DNA from: Saccharomonospora amisosensis
GTDB lineage: Bacteria > Actinomycetota > Actinomycetes > Mycobacteriales > Pseudonocardiaceae
NCBI RefSeq assembly: GCF_011761185.1
Contig: NZ_JAAOYM010000001.1
Coordinates: 1,054,001-1,118,000 of the forward strand
Direction: 5' to 3'
Length of the DNA stretch: 64,000 nt
The notes below the pieces were generated by a model. That model worked only from the letters and a program-made list of their open reading frames with translations. It made no database searches and had not been told where the DNA came from. This document shows positions 54,504 through 63,903 of the stretch, piece by piece (within the stretch, counting starts at the first letter, position 1; the number at the start of each line of letters is the position of its first letter). Made by a program: the position numbers and the translations under genes.

Positions 54504-55009
54504 GGGTCTACCTGCCTGCCACGATCAACATGCTCCGGCAGTTGGTCAACGAGGGTGAGTTCATGCCGCTGAGCGGGACGGCGTTCGCGCTCACGCCCGC
54601 GTTGCGGGAGTCCTACACCAGTGGCTCAACGGAGGAGTTGGAATACGTCGCGCTGATGGACGCCGCTCGGGCCTCACTGCGCCTGCTCGCCGCCGCGCAG
54701 GAGGGCGGCGGGGACGTGAAGGAGCCGCCGAGGCGAGTCGTGGTGTCGGCCGACGTGGCGGACCCGACGCTTCGGCCGGACCTCGACCACGCCGTCGTGC
54801 GACTGTCCGGCCCGGTACGGCTGGACCAGGTCGCCGCCGTGCATGTCGACGCGGAGGAGGCGGAACCCGCGGTGATGGCAGCGGCGGCCGTGGTGGACGC
54901 CGCCGACCTCGGTGACGAAGACGCGGAGTTCACGCTCGGCGATGTCGAGGACCACGAACTCGCCTGGTACGCGCCCGGAGAACTGCCGTTCCTCCTCGAG
55001 CTCATGTAA
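54500..55009 (+). CDS. Rv3231c-like conserved protein
   Basis: A 169-residue actinobacterial protein of unknown function (probably DUF6912). It begins MRVYLPATINMLRQL and has the conserved LSGTAFALTPALRE, EELEYVALMDAARASLRLL, RRVVVSADV and a terminal ELAWYAPGELPFLLEL. No catalytic motif is apparent. Length and position after the WS/DGAT gene match Rv3231c. GTG start overlaps the preceding stop by four bases, so the two proteins may act together. Confidence 0.78.
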   Translation: MRVYLPATINMLRQLVNEGEFMPLSGTAFALTPALRESYTSGSTEELEYVALMDAARASLRLLAAAQEGGGDVKEPPRRVVVSADVADPTLRPDLDHAVVRLSGPVRLDQVAAVHVDAEEAEPAVMAAAAVVDAADLGDEDAEFTLGDVEDHELAWYAPGELPFLLELM

Positions 55010-55059
55010 CCATGAGGGCAGCCCGCTCACGAGGCGGACAGACCGGGAGGCGAGAAACC

Positions 55060-56688
<1,629 letters not shown>

Positions 56689-56703
56689 CCCCGAAAACGG
56701 GAA

Positions 56704-56743
56704 TGCCCCCGGGTGAGGCGCGACTGCGGCTCACCCGGGGGCA
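56704..56743. terminator. Bidirectional terminator between pruA and a lipoprotein gene
   Basis: Perfect 14-bp inverted repeat, TGCCCCCGGGTGAG (56704-56717) and CTCACCCGGGGGCA (56730-56743), 12-base loop, centred in the 70-bp gap between convergent genes. No U-tract. Confidence 0.8.
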
Positions 56744-56758
56744 GTTCACCTCGGATGA

Positions 56759-57598
56759 TCAGAACGACGGCATCTCGCCGATCTGGTCGGCGGGCGGCGC
56801 CTCGACGTTCACCGGCGCGCCCCAGTCGGTGTACTTCATGACCATGGAGCCACCCTGTCCGGGAGCACCCATGCTCTCGGCGATCTTGCCCATGTCCATG
56901 GACACCTGCACGGGGAGGTTGTCACCGTTGAGCCACAGCTCCATCGGAAGCTTGCCCACCTTGTCGGCCAGCTGCTTCGCCTGCTCCTTCGAGATGCCCG
57001 AGCTTTCGGCCATGTCGTCGGAGATCTTGGCGTAGTCCAGCTCGATCCAGTAGTGGGTGGCGTCCTGGCCGTCGAGCGTGGTCTCCTCGCTCTTGGTGAT
57101 CTCACCCGCCTGCTGGACGTACTCCAGCGTCTTGCGCGGGTCACTCTGCTCGGCCATCTGGTCGAACGTGCCACCGAGTTGCTGCGAGAGCGGGTCGGTG
57201 CCGTCGGCCGAGATCTTGATCCAGGTCTTGCCATCCATCTGCGATGCCAGCTCGTCGGGCATCTTCATGTACATGGCCTTGTCGACGAGCCGGATCTCGA
57301 AGCTCTGTCCCTGCATCTCCATGGACATCGACATCTTGGAGTCGGCACCCGCGTAGAGCGCTTCGCCGTTGGCGGTCATCTGCTGACCGGCCATGTCCAT
57401 TTCCATGGTGAACTTCGAAGACTGGCTCTCGTTGGTGCGTTCCGTGGCCGCCTGGACCAGATCCTGGGTACTGGTGAACAGACCACCCCCGGAGTCCCCG
57501 CCGGTACCGACGGCGGTGCCACCTTCGGTCCCGCCACCGCAGGCGCTGAGCGCGAGAACGAGAGCGAAACCGCTCGCCGCCAGGGCTGACTTACGCAT
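56759..57598 (-). CDS. LppX/LprG-like lipoprotein
   Basis: A 279-residue lipoprotein: signal peptide with lipobox ALSAC (about Cys 20), a Gly-rich linker to residue 40, then a LolA/LppX-type half-barrel domain (FTSTQDLVQAATERTNESQSSKFTMEMDM; LVDKAMYMKMP; THYWIELDYAKI; LPMELWLNGDNLPVQVSMDMGKI). Related mycobacterial LprG/LppX shuttle triacylated glycolipids or phthiocerol lipids across the periplasm, so lipid binding is likely. ATG ending at 57598 follows AAGGGG. A nearby WS/DGAT-like gene is suggestive, but not operonic. Confidence 0.8.
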   Translation of the reverse strand: MRKSALAASGFALVLALSACGGGTEGGTAVGTGGDSGGGLFTSTQDLVQAATERTNESQSSKFTMEMDMAGQQMTANGEALYAGADSKMSMSMEMQGQSFEIRLVDKAMYMKMPDELASQMDGKTWIKISADGTDPLSQQLGGTFDQMAEQSDPRKTLEYVQQAGEITKSEETTLDGQDATHYWIELDYAKISDDMAESSGISKEQAKQLADKVGKLPMELWLNGDNLPVQVSMDMGKIAESMGAPGQGGSMVMKYTDWGAPVNVEAPPADQIGEMPSF

Positions 57599-57719
57599 GG
57601 AGTCCCCTTGAATGCTTGGTTTGATACGTCCGATCGCACAGATCGGACGGATAACTCTCGCACAGGGTTCCATAGCGGTACTCACGACATGTGCGAAAGG
57701 CGTGAAGTATCGCGAACCG

Positions 57720-58724
57720 TCATGACTCTGCTCCGCTACGTGACGCCAGAAGTCTTCGCAACGAAGCCAGCCTGCCCGGCCGTGCCCTTCCGGACGCGAC
57801 CACGTCGTCCAGCGCGCAGTCCGGGTCCTCGGTGGGACCGAGGTGACCACACCCGGGCGGGCATTCCTCCGCGGCCTCGGCGAACTCGCCGAAGGCGCGC
57901 ACGATGTCGTCGCCGGTGACGTGGGCGAGGCCGAAGGAGCGGATGCCGGGCGTGTCGATCACCCAGCCGCCGCCGGGCAGCGGTAGCGCTACGGCCGCCA
58001 CGGACGTGTGTCTGCCCTTTCCCACGGCGCTCACCTCGCCCGTCGCCAGGTCCGCTTCCGGGACCATGCGGTTGACCAGCGTGGATTTACCGACCCCGGA
58101 GTGCCCGACGAGGGCGGAGACCCGGCCGTGCAGCACGTCGAGCAACTCGGTGGGCTCCTGGTCGTGGCGGGTGACGACCGCGGGGACGTCGAGATCGGCG
58201 TAGGAGGCCAGCAACTCGTCCGGCTCGGCGAGGTCGGCCTTGGTCAGGCACAGCACCGGCTCGAGCCCGCCCGTGTAGCAGGCGACGAGGCAGCGGTCGA
58301 TGAATCCCGTCCTCGGCGGTGGATCGGCCAGCGAGGTGACGATCAGCAACTGCTCCGCGTTGGCGACAACGACCCGTTCGTAGGGATCGGTGTCGTCCGC
58401 TGTGCGACGCAGCACGCTGTCGCGTGGCTCGACACCCACGATCCTGGCCAGGGTGTCCTGCCTGCCGCTGACGTCGCCGACCAGCCGAACCCGATCTCCG
58501 ACGACCACGGGAGTGCGCCCCAGTTCTCGCGCCCGCATAGCGGTGACCAACCGAGCGGGATCGGACTCGACCGCGCACCGCCAGCGTCCCCTGTCCACCG
58601 ACGTCACCATCGCGGACACGGCGTGGGCGTGGGTGGGGCGGCGCTTGCTGCGTGGCCGGGTTCCCTTGCCTGGGCGGACCCGGACGTCGCTCTCGTCGAG
58701 CCTGCTCCAGTCACTGCGGGCCAA
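57720..58724 (-). CDS. rsgA: Ribosome small subunit GTPase RsgA
   Basis: A 334-residue circularly permuted GTPase for late 30S assembly. Order OB-fold (about 45-110), G4 LTKADL, G1 GHSGVGKSTLVNRM, G2/G3 region with GRHTS and DTPGIRSF, then the zinc site CPPGCGHLGPTEDPDC (Cys, Cys, His, Cys). DESDVRVRPGKGTRPRSKRRP at the start is the actinobacterial form. TTG at 58724 lies nine bases after GAGGAGG; a GTG nine bases upstream abuts that site and is less likely. Confidence 0.92.
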   Translation of the reverse strand: MARSDWSRLDESDVRVRPGKGTRPRSKRRPTHAHAVSAMVTSVDRGRWRCAVESDPARLVTAMRARELGRTPVVVGDRVRLVGDVSGRQDTLARIVGVEPRDSVLRRTADDTDPYERVVVANAEQLLIVTSLADPPPRTGFIDRCLVACYTGGLEPVLCLTKADLAEPDELLASYADLDVPAVVTRHDQEPTELLDVLHGRVSALVGHSGVGKSTLVNRMVPEADLATGEVSAVGKGRHTSVAAVALPLPGGGWVIDTPGIRSFGLAHVTGDDIVRAFGEFAEAAEECPPGCGHLGPTEDPDCALDDVVASGRARPGRLASLRRLLASRSGAES

Positions 58725-58846
58725 ACGCTTCACCCTCCTCGCGCGACGCCGACTGTCCCAGACGATGATCCCCCATGCCGCTCGCCATGGCCCGGCAACC
58801 GTGTAACGATGGCGCTCAGTAACTGGAGAACAGGGAGGCCGATGCG

Positions 58847-59644
58847 ATGTGCGGCCGTTATGCCGCCACCAAGGACCCTGCCACGTTGATGCGCGAGTTC
58901 GACGCGGTCGACGGCACGGAGGGACAGGCGCCGGAGCCGAACTACAACGTCGCCCCGACCAAGAACGTTGTGACCGTGGTGGAGCGGCATCCGCGCGACG
59001 TGGAGGGCAACGTGCTCGCCGAGGAACCACCGGTGCGCAGCCTGCGGGTGATGCGTTGGGGGCTGGTGCCGTTCTGGGCGAAGGACCCTTCGGTGGGCAG
59101 CCGAATGATCAACACCCGCGCCGAGACCGCGACGCAGAAGCCCGCGTTCCGCAAGGCACTTTCTCGCAGGCGCTGCCTCGTGCCCGCTGACGGCTGGTTC
59201 GAGTGGCGTGCGGCGACACCGGCCAAGACGGCGGGCAAGAAGACACCGAAGGAACCCTTCTACATGACCTCGCCGGATGGTTCCTCGCTGGCCTTTGCCG
59301 GGCTGTGGGAGACCTGGCGTGACCCGAAAGGCGACCCGGACGCCCCGCCGCTGATCACCTGCTCTGTGCTCACTACCGATGCCGTGGGCAGGCTCGCCGA
59401 GATCCACGATCGCATGCCGTTCGCGCTGCCGCCGCAGCGCTGGCAGGGCTGGCTGGACCCGGACCGCGCCGATGTCGCCGAGTTGCTGGCGCCGCCGGAG
59501 CAGGCGTGGGTGGACTCGCTGGAGGTGCGGCCGGTGTCCACCAAGGTGAACAGCGTGCGCAACAACGGACCCGAACTGCTGGAGCGCGTCGAGCCGGAAC
59601 CCGCCGACCTGGACGCGGCACTGTTCGACATCGGGAAGCGATGA
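58847..59644 (+). CDS. SOS response-associated peptidase (SRAP/YedK/HMCES family)
   Basis: A 265-residue SRAP protein. After Met removal Cys2 (MCGRYA) is the residue that bonds to abasic sites; NYNVAPT, RWGLVPFWAKD, NTRAETA, CLVPADGWFEW and EIHDRMP (His) complete the conserved set. Such proteins shield abasic sites in single-stranded DNA as a thiazolidine crosslink. A ribosome site AGGGAGG lies just before the ATG at 58847. The stop overlaps the next gene (ATGA). Equivalent to Rv3226c by position next to rsgA. Confidence 0.93.
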   Translation: MCGRYAATKDPATLMREFDAVDGTEGQAPEPNYNVAPTKNVVTVVERHPRDVEGNVLAEEPPVRSLRVMRWGLVPFWAKDPSVGSRMINTRAETATQKPAFRKALSRRRCLVPADGWFEWRAATPAKTAGKKTPKEPFYMTSPDGSSLAFAGLWETWRDPKGDPDAPPLITCSVLTTDAVGRLAEIHDRMPFALPPQRWQGWLDPDRADVAELLAPPEQAWVDSLEVRPVSTKVNSVRNNGPELLERVEPEPADLDAALFDIGKR

Positions 59645-60255
59645 CCCGCAAGGAGATCGACACGCCGCACGGCCCGGCACGGGTCGAGCTGCACTGCGCG
59701 GAGGAAGGTGTCGCCGGGCTGTTGCTCGGCCACGGGGCGGGCGGCGGTGTCGAGGCACCGGACCTGGTGGCGGTCACCAGGGCGGCGCAGCAGGCCGGGG
59801 TACACGTGGCGCTGGTCGAGCAGCCCTACCTGGTGGCGGGGCGCAAGGCCCCCGCGCCCGCGAAGCAGCTGGACACCGCCTGGCTCGCGGTGGCAGACGA
59901 CCTGTCGAGGACGTGGTTCGACGGGATGCCGTTGGTGTTCGGCGGCAGGTCATCCGGTGCCAGAGTCGCCTGCCGCACCGCCGCAACCGGGCAGGCGGTA
60001 GCGGTGCTGTGCCTGGCGTTTCCCGAGCATCCTCCCGGAAGGCCGGAGAAGACCAGGCAGGAGGAGTTGGACGCGGTCACCGTGCCGACCCTCGTGGTGC
60101 AGGGTGAGCGTGACCCGTTCGGCCGTCCCGAACCAGGTCCTCACCACGAGATCGTCGTGGTCGCTGGCGACCACAGTCTGAAGGCGGACCTGGCCGCCGT
60201 CGCTCGAGCGACGGCGGAGTGGTTGCAGCGGGTACTGCGCCCGCTCGCGGCCTGA
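59641..60255 (+). CDS. Alpha/beta hydrolase-like protein (TEX30/KANL3 type)
   Basis: A 204-residue alpha/beta hydrolase. GLLLGHGAGGG holds the oxyanion loop, VFGGRSSGARVA the nucleophile elbow (Ser of GRSSG, about residue 106), TLVVQGERDPFG the acid region and VAGDHSL the catalytic His (about residue 181). The short KANL3/TEX30-like group is usually annotated as dienelactone hydrolase-like; substrate unknown. Translationally coupled to the SRAP gene; convergent with ybaK, whose stop begins one base beyond its end. Confidence 0.82.
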   Translation: MTRKEIDTPHGPARVELHCAEEGVAGLLLGHGAGGGVEAPDLVAVTRAAQQAGVHVALVEQPYLVAGRKAPAPAKQLDTAWLAVADDLSRTWFDGMPLVFGGRSSGARVACRTAATGQAVAVLCLAFPEHPPGRPEKTRQEELDAVTVPTLVVQGERDPFGRPEPGPHHEIVVVAGDHSLKADLAAVARATAEWLQRVLRPLAA

Positions 60256-60256
60256 G

Positions 60257-60733
60257 TCAGCAGGCGATGGCGGCGACCGTGGCGCCGGTGAGCCGCACCA
60301 GGTCGGCCGGTGCCAGTTCGATCTCGAGGCCGCGCCTTCCTCCCGAGCACAGCACGGTGTCGAACCGCTGTGCCGAGGTGTCAACCACGACGGGCAGGCT
60401 GCCGCGCTGGCCGAGCGGCGAGATGCCGCCAACGACGTAGCCGGTGGCCCGCTGAGCGGCCGAGGGGTCGGCCATTCGGGCCTTCTTGCCGCCCACCGCA
60501 GCGGCCAGCGCCTTCAGATCGAGCTGGGCCGTGACCGGAACGACGCCGACGGTGAGCTTTCCGCCGACATCGGCGACCAACGTCTTGAACACCCGCTCCG
60601 GTGCCACCCCGAGCGCCTCGGCTGCCTCCGTCCCGTACGACTCGTGCCGGGGATCGTGCTCGTAGGTGTGCACCGTGTGCTCGATGCGCTTCTTGCTCAG
60701 CAGCGCGGTCGCGGGAGTGCCCTTACCAGCCAC
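60257..60733 (-). CDS. ybaK: YbaK/EbsC-type Cys-tRNA(Pro) deacylase
   Basis: A 158-residue single-domain trans-editing protein hydrolysing Cys-tRNA(Pro) formed in error by prolyl-tRNA synthetase. [19 protein letters not shown], the invariant Lys in [12 protein letters not shown] (about residue 50), GGISPLGQR and the C-terminal LVRLTGA are family marks. GTG start six bases after TAGGAT (60740-60745), so probably leaderless. Divergent from sigR; the two promoters face away from each other within about 65 bp. Confidence 0.9.
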   Translation of the reverse strand: MAGKGTPATALLSKKRIEHTVHTYEHDPRHESYGTEAAEALGVAPERVFKTLVADVGGKLTVGVVPVTAQLDLKALAAAVGGKKARMADPSAAQRATGYVVGGISPLGQRGSLPVVVDTSAQRFDTVLCSGGRRGLEIELAPADLVRLTGATVAAIAC

Positions 60734-60739
60734 GAGCGG

Positions 60740-60745
60740 ATCCTA
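60740..60745 (-). promoter_or_regulatory. -10 element of leaderless ybaK
   Basis: TAGGAT on the minus strand, six bases before the GTG at 60733, lying just upstream of the sigR promoter. Confidence 0.55.
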
Positions 60746-60772
60746 GCGATCGGCTCCTCCACCGAACGGAGC

Positions 60773-60798
60773 GGAATGGAGCATCGCGGCCAGGCGTT
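60773..60798 (+). promoter_or_regulatory. SigR autoregulatory promoter (GGAAT-N18-GTT)
   Basis: GGAAT at 60773-60777, 18 bases, then GTT at 60796-60798: exact consensus for SigR/SigH holoenzyme. The expected start site, seven to ten bases on, falls at 60805-60808, where an in-frame GTG (60808) lies. Confidence 0.8.
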
Positions 60799-60951
60799 GA
60801 CAGATACGTGCTGACAGCCTCCGTAAAGACGCCGACAGTGCGAGCGGCGTTGTCCAGAAGTTCTTCGAGCTCCCGCGTATCCTTGAAGGCGACCCATGCG
60901 CGTTCGGCCACGGGTGGTCACCGCGCAGGCAGCGATCGGGAAGGGAACGGT

Positions 60952-61614
60952 TTGCCGAGCACCGAGGACTCTGCCGAGGCGATGGCCGAAACGGCGGTGC
61001 AGCCCGACAGCGAGCAGGAACCGGAGCGCGAGCAGGAACTGGTGGAGCGCTTCGAGCGTGACGCCATGCCGTTGCTCGACCAGCTCTACTCGGCTGCTCT
61101 GCGGATGACCCGCAACCCCTCCGACGCCGAGGACCTGGTCCAGGAAACCTACCTGAAGGCATACGCCGCGTTCTCGTCCTTCAAGAAGGGCACGAACCTC
61201 AAGGCGTGGATGTACCGCATCCTCACCAACACCTACATCAACGGCTACCGCAAGCGGCAGCGCCAGCCTTTCCAGCAGCCGACGGAGGAGATCACGGACT
61301 GGCAGCTCGCGCAGGCGGAGAGTCACACCTCGAGCGGGTTGCGCTCGGCCGAGGTGGAGGCCATGGACAACCTCCCTGACACCGACGTCAAGGCTGCGTT
61401 GCAGCAGCTGCCGGAGGAGTTCCGGCTCGCGGTGTACCTTGCCGACGTCGAGGGCTTCGCGTACAAGGAAATCGCTGAGATCATGGACACACCAATCGGC
61501 ACGGTGATGTCTCGCCTGCACCGCGGGCGTAGCCAGCTTCGCGGTCTGCTCGCGGATGTCGCCAAGGAACGGGGCTTCGTTCGCTCCACCCAGCAGGAGG
61601 TGGCAGGCCGATGA
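60952..61614 (+). CDS. sigR: ECF sigma factor SigR/SigH (thiol-oxidative stress)
   Basis: A 220-residue group IV sigma factor close to mycobacterial SigH. Region 2 [39 protein letters not shown] (about 38-76) with [22 protein letters not shown], and region 4 [41 protein letters not shown] (about 160-200). It directs thioredoxin, mycothiol and protease genes under disulfide stress. TTG 60952 lies behind GGGAAGGGAA; ATG 60982 is an alternative. The frame is open back to GTG 60808, giving a possible 48-residue extended form from the autoregulated promoter. Coupled to rsrA by ATGA. Confidence 0.93.
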   Translation: MPSTEDSAEAMAETAVQPDSEQEPEREQELVERFERDAMPLLDQLYSAALRMTRNPSDAEDLVQETYLKAYAAFSSFKKGTNLKAWMYRILTNTYINGYRKRQRQPFQQPTEEITDWQLAQAESHTSSGLRSAEVEAMDNLPDTDVKAALQQLPEEFRLAVYLADVEGFAYKEIAEIMDTPIGTVMSRLHRGRSQLRGLLADVAKERGFVRSTQQEVAGR

Positions 61615-61949
61615 GCGCGTGCGGCGGTTCGGACGAGCCCGGCAAGGTCAACTGCGACGAGGCGCTCGCTGAGATTTACCTGCTGCTCGACAAGGAGTGC
61701 ACCCCGGAGCGTGACGCCGAGCTGCGTAAACACATCGAGGACTGCCCGCCGTGCCTGGAGGAGTACGGCATCGACGTGCAGATCAAGCAGTTGCTCGCGC
61801 GCAAGTGCGGCGGTGACCTCGCGCCCGCCGAACTGAAGAGCAGACTGCGGGCCTCGATCCGCCAGACCGTGCAGCAGCGAGGCGGGTTGCGCTACGCCGA
61901 GACCGAGATCGACATTGAGGAGTTGCAGACCCCTGACGGCCGTGGGTAA
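61611..61949 (+). CDS. rsrA: Zinc-containing anti-sigma factor RsrA/RshA
   Basis: A 112-residue ZAS-family anti-sigma factor. Cys residues near positions 4 and 15 ([18 protein letters not shown] has two) and the HxxxCxxC motif KHIEDCPPC (about 41-48) form the redox switch: oxidation expels zinc and frees SigR. The C-terminal half is helical and basic ([17 protein letters not shown]). ATG overlaps the sigR stop, giving one-to-one coupled synthesis. Same pair as sigH-rshA (Rv3223c-Rv3221A). Confidence 0.93.
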   Translation: MSACGGSDEPGKVNCDEALAEIYLLLDKECTPERDAELRKHIEDCPPCLEEYGIDVQIKQLLARKCGGDLAPAELKSRLRASIRQTVQQRGGLRYAETEIDIEELQTPDGRG

Positions 61950-61980
61950 ACGGCGAGCGCCGTTCACCCACGACTCGGCG

Positions 61981-62055
61981 TCAGGCGTTGGGCTTCTTGC
62001 CGTGGTTGGCGCCCTTCTTCTTCCGGTCGCGGCGCTTGCGGGCTCGCTTCGACAT
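61981..62055 (-). CDS. Actinobacterial 50S ribosomal protein bL37
   Basis: A 24-residue, very basic protein read from the ATG ending at 62055 to a TGA: it starts MSKRARKRRDRKKKGANHG and ends KKPNA. A GGAGGAG site stands before the ATG. Sequence and length agree with bL37, a small subunit first seen in structures of the Mycobacterium smegmatis ribosome, where it binds 23S rRNA. It lies between rsrA (convergent, 31 bp away) and pdtaS (divergent), the same neighbourhood as in mycobacteria. Too short for most gene callers. Confidence 0.82.
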   Translation of the reverse strand: MSKRARKRRDRKKKGANHGKKPNA

Positions 62056-62150
62056 CGCTCACTCCTCCATGGCTAACTCGGCGTCTAGTGTGTCACGTGG
62101 GAGCGGGTTCGCTCGCATTGCCTCCGAACCGTGGGAGGGCCGGGAGGGGA

Positions 62151-63683
62151 ATGTCCACGCTAGCTGAGCTGCTCGCCGACAACACCGGCCTACCGGGCGA
62201 GGCGGTCGACCACCTGCAGATGGTGGTCGCCGAGTGGCAGTTGCTCGCCGACCTGTCCTTCGCGGACTTCCTGCTGTGGGTTCCTTCGGAACAAGACGAT
62301 GGCGACTTCGTCTGCGTGTCGCAGGTGAGGCCAACGACCGGCCCGACGGCTCACCCCGAGGACGTGGTCGGCACCAGGTTCACAACGGCTGACCACCCGC
62401 AGCTGGGCAGGGCGATGCGGGAGGAGCGCATCTGCCGCGAGGAGGAACCGCACTGGTACCGGGACCTGCCGATGCGCAGGGAAGCCATTCCGGTGCGCTT
62501 CGGCGACTCCGTGATCGCCGTGCTCAGCCGCGACACGAACCTCGCTTCACCGAGGGTGCCGAGTCCGCTGGAGATCGCCTACCTCGGTAGCGCCGCCGAC
62601 CTGTGCCAGATGATCGCAGACGGCACCTTTCCCAGCGTCGACGGCACTTCCGACGTGCACACCAGTCCCAGGGTTGGGGACGGGCTGATCCGTGTGGACT
62701 CCAGCGGGACCGTTGTGTTCGCCAGTCCCAACGGGCAGTCGGCGTACCACAGGATGGGGCACGAATCCGATCTCATCGGGACCAGGCTGGCTCCGCTGAC
62801 CCGGTCGCTCATCAGGGACCCGTTCGACGCGACGGAGGTCTCGCACCGCATTCTGGACGCACTGGACGGTAAGCCGGGCAGCCGCACCGAGGTCGAGTCG
62901 AGGCGTGGCGCCGTGGTGCTGTTCCGAGCGCTGCCGCTGCGGCCAGGGGGCCGAGCGGCCGGAGCCCTGGTGCTGGTTCGCGACGTCACCGAGGTCAAGC
63001 GCAGGGACAGGGCCCTGTTGTCCAAGGACGCCACCATCCGCGAGATCCACCACCGGGTGAAGAACAACCTGCAGACGGTGGCAGCGTTGCTGCGGTTGCA
63101 GTCGCGCAGGACGCCCTCACCCGAGGCACGCCAGGCACTCGGCGAGTCGGTGCGCAGGGTCTCGTCCATCGCCATGGTGCACGAGGCGCTGTCGATGTCG
63201 GTCGATGAACGGGTGGATCTGGACAAGCTGCTCGACAACGTGCTCCCCATGGTGGGTGAGGTCGCCACGGCGGAGTCGCAGGTGACGCTCTCGCGGACCG
63301 GCTCGTTCGGGGTGGTGGTCGCCGAGATCGCGACGCCGCTGGTGATGGTGGTCGCCGAGCTCGTGCAAAACGCCGTCGGCCACGCGTTCGCGGGCGGGCG
63401 CAACGGCAAGGTGGAGATCGTGGTCGAGCGATCGGCCCGCTGGCTCGACGTGCTGGTACGCGACAACGGCAAGGGCCTGCCCGCGGGGTTCTCCCTGGAG
63501 CGTGCCGACGGGCTCGGGCTGCAGATCGCGCGGACTCTCGTGGAGTCGGAGCTGCGTGGTTCGCTGTCACTGCGCGGAATCCGGGAGGACGACACTGCCG
63601 CGGGTGGGGCTGCCACCTCCGCGGGTCGGCGTCTCGGTGGAACCGAGGCCGCGCTGCGCATCCCGCTCAGCCGCCGAGTGTGA
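62151..63683 (+). CDS. pdtaS: Cytosolic sensor histidine kinase PdtaS
   Basis: A 510-residue soluble kinase without membrane segments. N-terminal GAF-like domain (about 1-150; LLADNTGLPGEAVDHLQMVVAEWQLLADLSFADFLLWVP), PAS domain (about 180-300; IRVDSSGTVVFASPNGQSAYHRMG), HisKA_2 box IREIHHRVKNNLQTVAALLRLQ with the acceptor His (about residue 304), and HATPase with LVQNAVGHAF and VRDNGKGLPAGF. It pairs with PdtaR, an ANTAR antiterminator encoded elsewhere; in M. tuberculosis the pair answers copper and nitric oxide. ATG 62151 follows GGGAGGGGA. Neighbour of whiB1, as Rv3220c. Confidence 0.93.
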   Translation: MSTLAELLADNTGLPGEAVDHLQMVVAEWQLLADLSFADFLLWVPSEQDDGDFVCVSQVRPTTGPTAHPEDVVGTRFTTADHPQLGRAMREERICREEEPHWYRDLPMRREAIPVRFGDSVIAVLSRDTNLASPRVPSPLEIAYLGSAADLCQMIADGTFPSVDGTSDVHTSPRVGDGLIRVDSSGTVVFASPNGQSAYHRMGHESDLIGTRLAPLTRSLIRDPFDATEVSHRILDALDGKPGSRTEVESRRGAVVLFRALPLRPGGRAAGALVLVRDVTEVKRRDRALLSKDATIREIHHRVKNNLQTVAALLRLQSRRTPSPEARQALGESVRRVSSIAMVHEALSMSVDERVDLDKLLDNVLPMVGEVATAESQVTLSRTGSFGVVVAEIATPLVMVVAELVQNAVGHAFAGGRNGKVEIVVERSARWLDVLVRDNGKGLPAGFSLERADGLGLQIARTLVESELRGSLSLRGIREDDTAAGGAATSAGRRLGGTEAALRIPLSRRV

Positions 63684-63736
63684 TCGCGATTCGGGGGCGA
63701 ATCGCCGGGCTTTTCGCGGAGGCACATCCGGAGCGC

Positions 63737-63780
63737 TTGAGGGCCGACACCCGAAATGGATGTCGGCCCTCAAACCTTTT
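63737..63780 (+). terminator. Strong rho-independent terminator of pdtaS
   Basis: Perfect 13-bp stem (TTGAGGGCCGACA at 63737-63749, TGTCGGCCCTCAA at 63761-63773), 11-base loop, then ACCTTTT; the best classical terminator in the window. Confidence 0.9.
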
Positions 63781-63796
63781 GCCTTGGGGCAAAAGG
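63775..63796. terminator. Second hairpin nested on the first terminator's U-tract
   Basis: CCTTTTGCC (63775-63783) and GGCAAAAGG (63788-63796) form a 9-bp stem with a 4-base loop. The T-rich tail of the preceding terminator is its left arm. It may serve minus-strand transcripts of whiB1. Confidence 0.6.
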
Positions 63797-63903
63797 AAAT
63801 CGCTCTTGTGCCCGCGGCTTGAGTGTTCTCAGTGAATGCTTAACACTCGCTCCCGGCCCCTTCGTGAAACGCCAGGTGATCCGGGAACTGCCACGAGGTC
63901 ATC

